A DNA stretch of 59,369 nt from an uncultured Oscillospiraceae bacterium (GCA_947625965.1 CANQQO010000002.1:1-59369); one strand, 5' to 3'; positions 8,979 through 16,970 are shown, counted from the first letter of the stretch. The notes: generated by a model from the letters alone, not told the origin. Program-made: numbers and translations.

Positions 8979-9038
8979 GGCCGCCCCCAAAATTGGGGGC
9001 GGCCGTTTCCGTGCGCTGCCCGGCCTCATGGGCAGCGC
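8979..9038. terminator. Two palindromes ending the serpin operon (and convergent pyrG)
   Basis: A perfect 26-base palindrome of GGCCGCCCCC / GGGGGCGGCC (8979-9004) around AAAATT. A second stem CGCTGCC / GGCAGCG lies at about 9014-9036. They lie just past the minus-strand operon and could act on both strands. T-tracts are short. Confidence 0.5.
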
Positions 9039-9044
9039 GGGAAC

Positions 9045-9275
9045 TCAGGTTTCCTCCCGCCGGGGCAGCAGATAGGGGCAGATCCCGGCCACAATGGCCG
9101 CCACGGTGGCGATGCCCAGCTTCAGGGTCATCATGTGCCGCAGGCTCTCCACAAAATAGGTCAGCGGATCCGCCGCCAGCTTGATCCGCCAGGCGGGAAT
9201 GTAGCAGCAGATAAGATACGCCGCGATAAAGGCGGTCACCGCCAGCAAAATGGCCCATTTTTCTCTCTTTTCCAT
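9045..9275 (-). CDS. Small two-helix membrane protein, last gene of the sigma/serpin operon
   Basis: A 76-residue protein of no recognised family. It starts MEKREKWAILLAV, with a hydrophobic helix at about residues 7-25. A short extracytoplasmic stretch (IPAWRIKLAADPLTYFVE) follows, then a second helix at about 49-68 and a basic tail. ATG 9275 is preferred over an upstream in-frame start because a purine-rich AGGGAAG precedes it and it begins 10 bases after the serpin stop codon. Its position suggests co-expression with the sigma factor, anti-sigma-like protein and serpin. A role in anchoring or sensing is conceivable but not shown. Confidence 0.65.
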   Translation of the reverse strand: MEKREKWAILLAVTAFIAAYLICCYIPAWRIKLAADPLTYFVESLRHMMTLKLGIATVAAIVAGICPYLLPRREET

Positions 9276-9285
9276 GGATCTTCCC

Positions 9286-10890
9286 TCACTTTCCCAGGTC
9301 CATCGCCACGCCAAGGAACAGCGGCAGATTGGTCCTGGTGTCCACGATCATATAGACGAAGGGGTGGTCCAGGTGGACCTCCATCGCCTGCTCCGGCTCC
9401 ATCGCCGCGGATTCCAAATTCATCTGCACCGAGGTGGCGGCGGCGGCCTTGGTACCGTCCTCATCCACCTGGAGGAAGGTCTTTTGCAGGACCTCCGCAA
9501 TGTAGAGCGGGTCCTGGCTCTGCCCCATGCCGGAAAAATCCGCGTCCTGGAAGGCGTTGGGGATGCCCATTGCCGCCAGGGTCTCCACCAGGGAGTAGCT
9601 GCCCTCCATTTTGAATTTGGGCAGCCAGGAGTGGACTGCCGTCTCCGATTCCTGGGCCAGGGTCTGAAGCAGCTCCGCCGGGTCCAGCCCCGCGATATAG
9701 TCCCGAATATCCACGCCCTCCTTGGGCATCAGGGCGATAAAGGCATAGTCCCCGCCCCGGTAGTTCAGTCCCACGCCCACAGCCTCGTCGTCCTCGTAAT
9801 ACCGTCCGCCGCCGGGGAGCATTTCCACCGTTTTGCTGCCCCCCTGGAAAGAATAGAAGGGCGCGTCGAAGACGTCGGTTTTTTCATAGGGGACCTGCCA
9901 CTTGGCCTCGAAGGCCAGGGCGTTGAGCAGGAACATCACCGCGTCGCTGTCAATGGGCTTATCCAGGATGCCGTCGATCATGCCGTCGGTCTTTTCCTTC
10001 ACCCAGTCGTTGATCTCCTTCCGGGTGGCCTCGTCAAAGGCGGACCGGTAGGCTCCGGCGCCGTAGTAGGCGGCGTTGGCGGCCAAAAAGTCCTCGCTCA
10101 CGGTAAATTCCGGCGTATCCTTGAACCAAATGGCGTTGGCCAGCTTGAGGCGGGCATCCTCCCCGGAGGGAAGATGGTTAACATAATTTCTGAAGGCCTC
10201 GTTCAGCTCCGAAATAGACATTCCCCGCCCCAAAAGCCCCTCCATCTGGGAAAGGGTCTCCCCCTTGGCGCCGTTGGCGGTCATGGCCAGGGCCAGCGCC
10301 AGCGACATGGGCGAAACCAGGACATTTTCCCCTTCATTGTCCTTCACCGTCCGCTGGAACAGGTCCAGGGCGAAGGCCATCTGGGCATTCACAAAGGGGG
10401 CGTCCTGCCGCGCTATCAGCGCCCGGGCCTGCTGGTAGAGGTCATGGGCCTCGTCGGAGTTCCTCAAATAGATGCTGTATTCGTCCCGGTAGAGGGTCCA
10501 GGGGGTCAAGGTCAGGTTGAAAACCTCCCCATCCTGGGTGAGCTTCATCCGGTACCACTTGGATTCCCGGGTCAGCAGGTCCTCCTCGGCATATTCCGAC
10601 TGCTCGGCCCCCCGTACCGCCGCCAAAAGGGCCTGGCAGAGGTCCTCCGCCTCCCCATTTTCAAACGCATAGCACGTCCCCGCCTGATCCACGATCCAAA
10701 CCGCTTCGGACGGATAGATGGTGGGCTCCCGGAAGTCCCCGGCCTCGCTCAAATAAGGGTTGGGCTGGCCCACCTGGATCACCGCGCCCTTCATCAGATC
10801 CTCTCCGTTCGCGGCGGCGCAGCCGGAAAGGCAGGGCAGCAGCAGCCCTAAAATCAGGGCAAAGCAAAGCATTTTCTTCCCGTTTTTCAT
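9286..10890 (-). CDS. Lipoprotein serpin with extra N-terminal domain
   Basis: A 534-residue secreted serine-protease-inhibitor-family protein. MKNGKKMLCFALILGLLL...LSGC is a lipoprotein signal peptide with lipobox cysteine 24. Residues about 63-159 form an extra domain resembling the extracytoplasmic part of the neighbouring anti-sigma-like protein. Residues about 165-534 are the serpin fold. The reactive-centre hinge is VDEDGTKAAAATS (from about residue 475). Its run of small residues is typical of inhibitory serpins. The C-terminal HPFVYMIVDTRTNLPLFLG matches the conserved serpin strand. ATG 10890 overlaps the upstream gene's stop (ATGA) and is preceded by GGAGG. Target protease unknown; surface anchoring suggests defence against host or bacterial proteases. 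Confidence 0.92.
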   Translation of the reverse strand: MKNGKKMLCFALILGLLLPCLSGCAAANGEDLMKGAVIQVGQPNPYLSEAGDFREPTIYPSEAVWIVDQAGTCYAFENGEAEDLCQALLAAVRGAEQSEYAEEDLLTRESKWYRMKLTQDGEVFNLTLTPWTLYRDEYSIYLRNSDEAHDLYQQARALIARQDAPFVNAQMAFALDLFQRTVKDNEGENVLVSPMSLALALAMTANGAKGETLSQMEGLLGRGMSISELNEAFRNYVNHLPSGEDARLKLANAIWFKDTPEFTVSEDFLAANAAYYGAGAYRSAFDEATRKEINDWVKEKTDGMIDGILDKPIDSDAVMFLLNALAFEAKWQVPYEKTDVFDAPFYSFQGGSKTVEMLPGGGRYYEDDEAVGVGLNYRGGDYAFIALMPKEGVDIRDYIAGLDPAELLQTLAQESETAVHSWLPKFKMEGSYSLVETLAAMGIPNAFQDADFSGMGQSQDPLYIAEVLQKTFLQVDEDGTKAAAATSVQMNLESAAMEPEQAMEVHLDHPFVYMIVDTRTNLPLFLGVAMDLGK

Positions 10891-11483
10891 TTTCCCGTTC
10901 CTCCTTCCGTAGGCAGCAGGGCCTCCACTTGGGCCCACAGCTCGTCCACCTGGTCCAGTGTCAGGTCCATTAAGATTCCGTTCCGGTACAGCGCCGTGGC
11001 GGTCAGGCGGTAGGTCGCCTCCTGACCGGTGATCCCCAGGAGCATCACCGGTTCCAAAGCGGCCTCCGGGGCGTTGGGCACGCTGTCCGCCGGCCCGGCC
11101 TGGGACAGGACCGCCAAAATATCCGCTGCATCCTCCGCCGAATACACCAGCTCCTCCCCCGCCGGATCCCGGAGCCAGAGCTGCCCGGACTCCTGATTCT
11201 CTTTCTCAGGGGAGGCGTCCGTAGGCGTATTCTCCCGGGTCTTCTGGGTAGGGCTGGCAGCGGTACTCAGGATCGTTTCCCCCATCGCCTCCAGCGAAAG
11301 CGGTGCCGCCTCTTGGTAATTATTGAATCGCTTTTCCGCGCTCCCGGAGAACGCTGCCCACAGCAGCCCCCCTGCCACCAGGGGCGCCGCCAACAGCGCC
11401 AGATTCCGGGTCTTCCGGCGGCGACTCTTCCGCTGGGCGCCTCGGCGGAAGACCTCCGCGCTGAATTCCTCTTGGCTTCTCAT
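10887..11483 (-). CDS. Membrane-anchored anti-sigma-like protein
   Basis: A 198-residue protein encoded directly after the ECF sigma factor with an ATGA overlap. A short basic cytoplasmic segment (residues 1-27) is followed by one transmembrane helix (about 28-46). Next come a Pro/Thr/Ser/Glu-rich linker (about 60-100) and an extracytoplasmic domain (about 102-190: LWLRDPAGEELVY...TALYRNGILMDLTL). No zinc-binding HxxxCxxC anti-sigma motif is visible, so the anti-sigma role is inferred from topology and gene order. The extracytoplasmic domain shares spacing and residues (W..D.AG, T..LYR, a terminal Q-V/A-x-ALL helix) with serpin residues 63-159. It could bind the sigma factor with its short N-terminus and sense a signal outside. 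Confidence 0.7.
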   Translation of the reverse strand: MRSQEEFSAEVFRRGAQRKSRRRKTRNLALLAAPLVAGGLLWAAFSGSAEKRFNNYQEAAPLSLEAMGETILSTAASPTQKTRENTPTDASPEKENQESGQLWLRDPAGEELVYSAEDAADILAVLSQAGPADSVPNAPEAALEPVMLLGITGQEATYRLTATALYRNGILMDLTLDQVDELWAQVEALLPTEGGTGK

Positions 11484-12022
11484 AGAAGCTCTTCTCCTTC
11501 CTTCCCCAGGAGGGAGCGCAGGGCTCCCTTGGCCCGGTAGAGTAGATTGTCCACCTGCTTGGCGTTTTTCTTCAGGATTTTCCCGGCCTCCTGATAGCTC
11601 AGGCCCTGGAAATACACCAGTTCCACCGCCTCCCGCATGGACAACGGGAGCTGGGAAAGGGCCTGGCGGACCACCTCCCGCCGCTCGCTGGCGTGGAGCC
11701 GCTCCGACAGCTCCTCATCCTCAGGAAGCATCGCCGACTGTTCCAGCTTTTGCCGCCGCTGCCGCCACTTGATGTAGTTCAGGGCCCGGCTGCGGCCCAG
11801 CATGAACAGGTAGGTCTTTAATTTGGTCTCAAAATTGTACCGCTTGGGGTGGACGACCAGATCCGTAAAGACGTCGATGGCAATATCCTCCGCCGCGTCC
11901 AGGTCCCGGACATAGCGGTAGATAAAAAAGGTCAGACTGTCCCGGTACGCAAGCATGATCTCCTCGAACGCGCTTTCGTCTCCGTCTAGGTAACGGCGGT
12001 AGCTACTTTCACCGCTCTCCAT
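11480..12022 (-). CDS. ECF-type RNA polymerase sigma factor
   Basis: A 180-residue group IV sigma factor with region 2 (about residues 18-90, including LTFFIYRYVRDLDAAEDIAIDVF) and region 4 (about 118-170: LSQLPLSMREAVELVYFQGLSYQEAGKIL, a helix-turn-helix). It would direct RNA polymerase to promoters of an extracytoplasmic response. The start ATG 12022 has AGGAGG nearby (TTAGGAGGACCCC). The gene heads a four-gene operon with overlapping stops and starts, ending in the serpin and a small membrane protein, so the inhibitor is probably part of the regulon it controls. Its own promoter carries TATAAT on the minus strand about 45 bases upstream. Confidence 0.93.
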   Translation of the reverse strand: MESGESSYRRYLDGDESAFEEIMLAYRDSLTFFIYRYVRDLDAAEDIAIDVFTDLVVHPKRYNFETKLKTYLFMLGRSRALNYIKWRQRRQKLEQSAMLPEDEELSERLHASERREVVRQALSQLPLSMREAVELVYFQGLSYQEAGKILKKNAKQVDNLLYRAKGALRSLLGKEGEELL

Positions 12023-12065
12023 GGGGTCCTCCTAACTGTGCAGGGCTCTGCAGCGCCCTTTGTCT

Positions 12066-12071
12066 ATTATA
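12066..12071 (-). promoter_or_regulatory. Candidate -10 box of the sigma/serpin operon
   Basis: TATAAT reads on the minus strand (12071-12066). The expected -35 area reads AGGAAT/GGAATT rather than TTGACA, so recognition by the housekeeping sigma factor alone is uncertain. GGAATT at this spacing could also be part of an autoregulated ECF promoter. Confidence 0.4.
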
Positions 12072-12112
12072 CAACTGGGAAGGGGGCAATTCCTTATCTC
12101 TTTAGAAAAAAT

Positions 12113-12132
12113 GGGGGCCGAAATCGGCCCCC
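12113..12132 (-). terminator. Terminator of the Na/Pi cotransporter gene
   Basis: Arms GGGGGCCG (12113-12120) and CGGCCCCC (12125-12132). On the minus strand the stem is followed by ATTTTTTCTAAAG, a good U-tract. Confidence 0.8.
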
Positions 12133-12146
12133 GGGGGTATTTTCCT

Positions 12147-13943
12147 TTACTGAATGGCCTTCAGCGGCGCGATATACTGCTTCCGGCGGCGGTCGCATTC
12201 GGCGCGGTAGGCCGCGTCGTTGCCCTGGTGGATCTCCCGCAGATAGGCGGCGTGATTCAGCAGAATGGCCTTGTTGTTCCTCGCCAGCATCATCAACGCC
12301 ACGGAGGAACACTGGTCCGAGGCACGCTCTAAATAGGTCAGAGTCTCCATGAACACCAGGCCCGAGTCCACATTGCAGTCGCCGGCTTTCAAACGCTTGG
12401 TATGCCGGGCGCGGAGGATCATCACCATGTCGTCAATGACCTCCTCCAGGGGCTCAATGGCCTTGGCGGTGTGGTTATTGTCGGTCGCCATGGCGTTGAC
12501 GGTGATGTCCAGGATCTCGCGCACCGCGCCGCCGATGAGGGCCAGCTCCTTCTTGGCGACGGTGGACAGCTCGACGCCCTTTTCGTTCAGATTTTGGGCC
12601 AGCTCCATGAGATTGGTTGCGTAGTCGCCGATACGTTCAAAGCAGGGCACGGTCTGCATCAGCATATCGAGCTGCCGGTCGTCGGCCTCCGTCTCCACCA
12701 CCTTGGAAAGGCCAATGAAGAATCGGTCGGACTGGTCGGCAAATTTGTCCAGCGTCTCCTCCTCGGCGTTGATCTTGTCCAGCACCGAGGGGTCATACTG
12801 ATCCAGCAGGGCGTAGCAGCGGGCAAAGTTTTCCTTCGCCACCTGGCCCATGGCGGCCACGGCCTTGGTGGCCTCGCTGACGGCCACCGCCGGGGAAATA
12901 TACAGGTGCTCGTCCAGGGTCCAAAGCTCCGGATGGGGCTGCTCCTGGGGCTTGTCCTCCCGGACGATGAGTTTGGACAGGGCCACAAGCTGGGAGGTAA
13001 AGGGCAGCAGAATGACGGCGGTCACCAGATTGAACACCGTCTGGAAATTGGCGATGCCGCCGCTGTCCACCGGCCGGGTCCAGAAGCCCGCCCCGAAGAC
13101 CTGGAAATGGTGCATTAGGGACATGGCGATCAAAAAGCCCACAGTGCCGATGGTATTGAACGCGATGTGGACCACGCCGGTCCGCTTGGCGTCCTTGGAC
13201 GCGCCAATGGAGCAGACCATGGCGGTGGTGACGCAGGTGCCCAGGTTGATGCCCATGATGATGGGATAGACCATGGAGAAGGTCATGGCCCCCGTGGAAG
13301 ACAGGGCTTGCAGCATACCGACCATGGCCGAGGAGCTCTGGACGATCACCGTCAGCACCAGGCCAATGACGATGCCCAGGATGGGGATGTCCGCGAACTG
13401 GGACAGGACGCTGGCGAACGCAGCGGATTCCGACAGGGGCTCCACCGCGGCGGTCATGTTCATCAAGCCGGAAAAGAGGATGCCGAAGCCGATGAAGATA
13501 TCGCCCACGGTCTTCGCCCCGTTGCGCTTGACAAACATGATGAGCACAATGCCCACCACCATGGCCACGGGGGCCAGGTTGGCCGGCTTGCAGAACTCCA
13601 GAAACAGATTCCCGCCGGCGTCGATGTCCATGAGCCGGATGATCTGGGCGGTGACGGTGGTGCCGATATTGGCGCCCAGGACGATGGAAACCGCCTGCCG
13701 CAGGGACAGCACCCCCGCGCCGATCAGCGCCACAGTGAGGACGATGGTGGCGGTGGAGCTCTGGATCACCGCCGTCACCAGGGTGCCGGTGAGGACGCCC
13801 ACCAGGGGATTGCCCGTCACCCGCTCCAGGACCCGCTTCAGCGTCTCGCCGGAGCTGTTTTTTAGGCCGTCGCCCATGATCTCTACGCCGTAGAGGAACA
13901 TTGCCAAGCCGCCCAGCAGCTTGATGATCGCAAAAATATCCAT
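12147..13943 (-). CDS. Na+/phosphate cotransporter family protein with C-terminal PhoU-like domain
   Basis: A 598-residue membrane protein. The N-terminal ~320 residues contain two inverted Na/Pi repeats with the signature glutamine-serine motifs VIQSSTATIVLTVA and VIVQSSSAMVGML and several hydrophobic helices. Residues about 345-590 form a helical PhoU-like cytoplasmic domain (ACFERIGDYATNLMELA reads PCFERIGDYATNLMELA here). It probably imports phosphate with sodium. ATG 13943 is chosen because GGGAGAG lies just upstream. An alternative start six codons earlier has no binding site. The gene stands alone between the dut operon terminator and its own terminator. A hairpin (CCCCG/CGGGG, about 13967-13980) lies in the leader. 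Confidence 0.92.
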   Translation of the reverse strand: MDIFAIIKLLGGLAMFLYGVEIMGDGLKNSSGETLKRVLERVTGNPLVGVLTGTLVTAVIQSSTATIVLTVALIGAGVLSLRQAVSIVLGANIGTTVTAQIIRLMDIDAGGNLFLEFCKPANLAPVAMVVGIVLIMFVKRNGAKTVGDIFIGFGILFSGLMNMTAAVEPLSESAAFASVLSQFADIPILGIVIGLVLTVIVQSSSAMVGMLQALSSTGAMTFSMVYPIIMGINLGTCVTTAMVCSIGASKDAKRTGVVHIAFNTIGTVGFLIAMSLMHHFQVFGAGFWTRPVDSGGIANFQTVFNLVTAVILLPFTSQLVALSKLIVREDKPQEQPHPELWTLDEHLYISPAVAVSEATKAVAAMGQVAKENFARCYALLDQYDPSVLDKINAEEETLDKFADQSDRFFIGLSKVVETEADDRQLDMLMQTVPCFERIGDYATNLMELAQNLNEKGVELSTVAKKELALIGGAVREILDITVNAMATDNNHTAKAIEPLEEVIDDMVMILRARHTKRLKAGDCNVDSGLVFMETLTYLERASDQCSSVALMMLARNNKAILLNHAAYLREIHQGNDAAYRAECDRRRKQYIAPLKAIQ

Positions 13944-13999
13944 ACTCTCTCCCATTTTCAAAGGCCCCGCTGTCGGGGAGCTTTTCCGCAGACCCTTTT

Positions 14000-14005
14000 A
14001 TTATA
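14000..14005 (-). promoter_or_regulatory. Candidate -10 box of the Na/Pi cotransporter gene
   Basis: TATAAT on the minus strand (14005-14000), about 57 bases before the start codon. The -35 at 17-base spacing reads TATACT, a weak match. Confidence 0.4.
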
Positions 14006-14030
14006 AGGAATTTTGCGGAAAAAGTATATA

Positions 14031-14052
14031 GTCAAAACCACAGAATTTTGAC
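14031..14052 (-). terminator. Probable terminator of the pap2-nrdG-dut operon
   Basis: Stem GTCAAAA (14031-14037) / TTTTGAC (14046-14052), followed on the minus strand by TATATACTTTTTCC. It lies just past the dut stop codon. Confidence 0.5.
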
Positions 14053-14063
14053 TTTTTTTGCGC

Positions 14064-14501
14064 TTAGCGTCCGGTGGAGCCAAATCCTCCGCTCCCCCGG
14101 CCGGTGTCGGACAGACTCTCCGCCTCCTGAAACCCGGGCGTCACCACCGGGACCAGGAGCATCTGGGCGATCCGCTCCCCGGGGGCCAGGGTTTGGGGCT
14201 CCCCGCTCTCGTTGCGGAGGACCACGGTACACTCCCCCCGGTAGTCGCTGTCAATGACCCCCACCTTGTTGGCCGGGGCAACCCCCCGGCGGCAGGCCAG
14301 GCCGCTGCGGGCGCAGACCAGGCCCACGTAGCCCTCCGGGATCTCCATGGCCAGGCCCGTCGGGACCCAGGCCGCCTCCCCGGGGGCAAGGGTCAGGGGC
14401 GCGTCCAGGCAGGCGTAGAGATCCGCCCCCGCCGCGCCGGCGGAGCCATAGGTGGGCAGGACCGCGCCGGGACGGAGCTTTTTCACTTTTATGAGCGTCA
14501 T
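14064..14501 (-). CDS. dut: dUTP diphosphatase
   Basis: A 145-residue trimeric-type dUTPase that hydrolyses dUTP to dUMP and keeps uracil out of DNA. All five family motifs are visible: GAAGADLYA, ARSGLA, GVIDSDYRGECTV, RIAQMLLVPV and the C-terminal GRGSGGFGSTG arm. ATG 14501 overlaps the nrdG stop codon (ATGA) and follows a GGGGG-containing binding site, so the two are translationally coupled. The coupling makes sense because NrdG belongs to anaerobic deoxynucleotide synthesis. Confidence 0.96.
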   Translation of the reverse strand: MTLIKVKKLRPGAVLPTYGSAGAAGADLYACLDAPLTLAPGEAAWVPTGLAMEIPEGYVGLVCARSGLACRRGVAPANKVGVIDSDYRGECTVVLRNESGEPQTLAPGERIAQMLLVPVVTPGFQEAESLSDTGRGSGGFGSTGR

Positions 14502-15049
14502 GTCCGCATCCCCCTTCCGTCGCCCTGCCAATCGGACCAGAGGACCACCCGGTCCTGGGCCAGAGAGGCGGGCACGTCGATCAACCGCTGATTGGACGAG
14601 CCCCGGAACCGGAGCATCAGATCCTTCTTTTCCTCTACAAATGGGCCGTCCACCAGCACATCCAGGTGGCGCAACAGCTCCCGGGTCACCGCGCCGGTCT
14701 CCCCCTGGCGGGCCAGCAGGTCCCGGTCGAAGAGGAAGCCCGTGAAGCCCCAGACGCTCTTCTTCGGATACTTGGCGTGGAACTGCCGCAGCAGCTCCAG
14801 CACCGGGCCCTGGTTCTCCGGCTCCAAGGGCTCCCCGCCCAGCAGGGTCAATCCCTGAATGTAGTCCGGGGCGGCGAGGCGGAGGATGTAGTCGATGGTC
14901 TCCTGGGTAAAGGGCTGACCGTAGCCAAAATCCCAGGCCACCTCGTTGAAGCAGCCCTTGCAGTGGTGGGTGCAGCCCGAGACAAAGAGGCTAATCCGCA
15001 CCCCGGGGCCGTTGGCGATGTCGCAATTTTTGATCTCCGCGTAATTCAT
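14498..15049 (-). CDS. nrdG: Anaerobic ribonucleoside-triphosphate reductase activating protein
   Basis: A 183-residue radical-SAM enzyme that installs the glycyl radical on NrdD. The 4Fe-4S/SAM cysteine motif is CTHHCKGC, preceded by GPGVRISLFVSG and followed by the GGEP motif in LTLLGGEPLEP. ATG 15049 overlaps the upstream phosphatase stop (ATGA), and its own stop overlaps dut. The partner nrdD is not in the window, so the activase is separated from its reductase here. Confidence 0.93.
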   Translation of the reverse strand: MNYAEIKNCDIANGPGVRISLFVSGCTHHCKGCFNEVAWDFGYGQPFTQETIDYILRLAAPDYIQGLTLLGGEPLEPENQGPVLELLRQFHAKYPKKSVWGFTGFLFDRDLLARQGETGAVTRELLRHLDVLVDGPFVEEKKDLMLRFRGSSNQRLIDVPASLAQDRVVLWSDWQGDGRGMRT

Positions 15050-15966
15050 AGCGCTTCCTCCGCTTTCTTCCTCCCCAGGGCCGCGAACCAGGGGAAGGTC
15101 ATGGGCCAGGCGATCCCCGCCGCCAGGACCACCACAAAGTAGCGAATGGCGGTAGCCGCCTGACTGCCCGGCAAGATCAGGGCCAAAATGGGCTTGAGCC
15201 CCTCCTTCACCAGCAGCACCGCCGCCAGGCCCCCGGCGACCTTCAGGAGCTGGGCCCACCAGACCGCCCTCTCCGGGAAGTGGAGCCACTTCTCGTCGGC
15301 CCAGTACACCAGGTTCAGCCCCAGCACCGCCCCAAAGAGGGTGTAGGCGTTCTTTACCCCGGAGGCCAGGTTCTCCGGGTCCACATCCGCTGGGAAGGGA
15401 AACAGCTCCACATAGGCAAGATACGCCCCGGCGCAGGCCGTCATGCCCAGGATCAGCCATGGGATGCCCTTCCCTTCCGCGACGGGCCTCAGGGCGAAGA
15501 TCAGCGCCACCGCCATCAACGCGGCGGCTCCCACGTCGTAGGGCGTGTGGACCCCCAGGTACATCCGGGAAAAGGGCACCAGCACGGCAACGGCCACACA
15601 GGTCCAGCGGAGCCAAGGCTTTTTGGTGGTGTAGGCGATGGCCCCGAAGACGCCCACGGAGCTCTGGGTGTGGCCGCTGGGGAAGCTGTACCCCCCGGCC
15701 CCCGCCCGGGCGGGCTCCAAAATCGTAAAATTCTCGTCCAGGACCCATGGCCTGGGCACCCGGAACAGCAGCTTCAAAAACTGATTCGCCAGGGTCCCCA
15801 GGAAACCCACGGAGAGGATATAGTATCCCCGCCGTTTGTCCACACACCAGAAAAAGGTCAGGGCAATGACCAAAAACGCCGTCTCGTCCCCCAGCTCGGT
15901 GACAGCAAGCATCAACTCGTTGAGGCCGGGCAGGCGGATCCTTTCCAGCAGGTACAGCAGCGCCAT
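15046..15966 (-). CDS. PAP2-family membrane phosphatase
   Basis: A 306-residue polytopic membrane protein with the three-part PAP2 signature: KLLFRVPRP, PSGHTQSS and SRMYLGVHTPYD, carrying the catalytic histidines of the phosphatidic-acid-phosphatase superfamily. It has about seven to eight hydrophobic helices and would dephosphorylate a lipid phosphate such as undecaprenyl pyrophosphate or phosphatidylglycerophosphate. Its substrate cannot be read from sequence. ATG 15966 has GGAGGG upstream. It heads the three-gene unit with nrdG and dut by a four-base overlap. A TTGACA hexamer occurs on the minus strand at 16085-16080, but without a clear -10. Confidence 0.88.
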   Translation of the reverse strand: MALLYLLERIRLPGLNELMLAVTELGDETAFLVIALTFFWCVDKRRGYYILSVGFLGTLANQFLKLLFRVPRPWVLDENFTILEPARAGAGGYSFPSGHTQSSVGVFGAIAYTTKKPWLRWTCVAVAVLVPFSRMYLGVHTPYDVGAAALMAVALIFALRPVAEGKGIPWLILGMTACAGAYLAYVELFPFPADVDPENLASGVKNAYTLFGAVLGLNLVYWADEKWLHFPERAVWWAQLLKVAGGLAAVLLVKEGLKPILALILPGSQAATAIRYFVVVLAAGIAWPMTFPWFAALGRKKAEEAL

Positions 15967-16163
15967 CCTTGGTCCCTCCTTTTCATTTTGCCCAGGGCCG
16001 CGGAAAAATCTCACCGGATCTTCCCGGTCCCACGGCCATGGGCGATCGGCCGCAGTTAGGTTTAGTTTATCAGATTTTTTGTCAAATGTCCAGCCCTTTG
16101 TGGGGCGCAAGGGCTCCGGCGGCGGAATTTACACAAATAGAACGGTTTTTTCCCTTTCCTTCC

Positions 16164-16192
16164 TTGCCTTTTTTCTCCGATGGGGGTATAAT
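16164..16192 (+). promoter_or_regulatory. Sigma-70-type promoter of the YugP-like protease gene
   Basis: TTGCCT (16164-16169), 17-base spacer, TATAAT (16187-16192), about 36 bases before the start codon. Confidence 0.75.
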
Positions 16193-16228
16193 ATGGGTAA
16201 AGAATCCTATGGAAAGGGAGGCTGCGCC

Positions 16229-16951
16229 ATGCCATATTATTACTATCCCTATTTTGACTGGACCTATCTTGTCATCGTGCTGCCCTGCATCCTGCTGTCC
16301 CTGTTTGCAAGCTGGCGGGTCAACAGCACCTTCAAGAAATACTCCCAGCAGTTGTCCACGCGCCACATCACCGGGGCCGAGGCCGCCCAGCGGGTCCTCC
16401 GGGCCAACGGAGTCCAGGGCGTCCGGATCGAGCGGGTCGCCGGAAACCTGACGGACCACTATGACCCCAAAACCAACGTCATCCGCCTGTCCGACGGGGT
16501 CTACGACAACGCCTCCACCGCCGCCATCGGCGTCGCCAGCCACGAGGCCGGCCACGCGGTGCAGTACGCCGTGGGCTACGTCCCCATCAAGCTCCGGGCC
16601 ATCATCATCCCCATCACCAACATTGGCTCCCAGCTTGCCATGCCCCTGATTTTGATCGGTCTGCTCTTTGGATTCCTGGGGAATGTGTCCTACTTCTTTG
16701 TGGACCTGGGCATTGCCTGCTTTGCCCTGTCCCTGGTCTTCCAGCTCGTGACCCTGCCGGTGGAGTTCAACGCCAGCCGCCGGGCCCTGGTGACCATCGA
16801 CCAGGCGGGCCTGCTCACCGAGGAGGAGCAGCGGGGTGCCCGGGCCACCCTCCGGGCCGCCGCCATGACCTACGTGGCCGCCACCGCCGTGTCCTTCGCC
16901 CAGCTTTTCCGGCTGATCCTGCTCTTTGGCGGCCGGAGAAGGAACGATTAA
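16229..16951 (+). CDS. YugP-type zinc-dependent membrane peptidase
   Basis: A 240-residue protein of the neutral zinc metallopeptidase family typified by Bacillus YugP (Zn_peptidase_2). The zinc site is HEAGHAVQY (HExxH). There is an N-terminal helix (about residues 10-28) after the aromatic start MPYYYYPYFDW, and further helices at about 124-170 and near the C-terminus. The conserved VRIERVAGNLTDHYDP precedes the catalytic region. ATG 16229 has GGGAGG seven bases upstream. The physiological substrate of this family is not established. The gene is monocistronic between a clear promoter and a terminator. Confidence 0.88.
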   Translation: MPYYYYPYFDWTYLVIVLPCILLSLFASWRVNSTFKKYSQQLSTRHITGAEAAQRVLRANGVQGVRIERVAGNLTDHYDPKTNVIRLSDGVYDNASTAAIGVASHEAGHAVQYAVGYVPIKLRAIIIPITNIGSQLAMPLILIGLLFGFLGNVSYFFVDLGIACFALSLVFQLVTLPVEFNASRRALVTIDQAGLLTEEEQRGARATLRAAAMTYVAATAVSFAQLFRLILLFGGRRRND

Positions 16952-16970
16952 AATCCCATCAAAATCCGCG

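Noticed and set aside
16080..16085. TTGACA on the minus strand as -35 of the PAP2-nrdG-dut operon
   Set aside because: No acceptable -10 at 15-18 base spacing, so not listed as a promoter.
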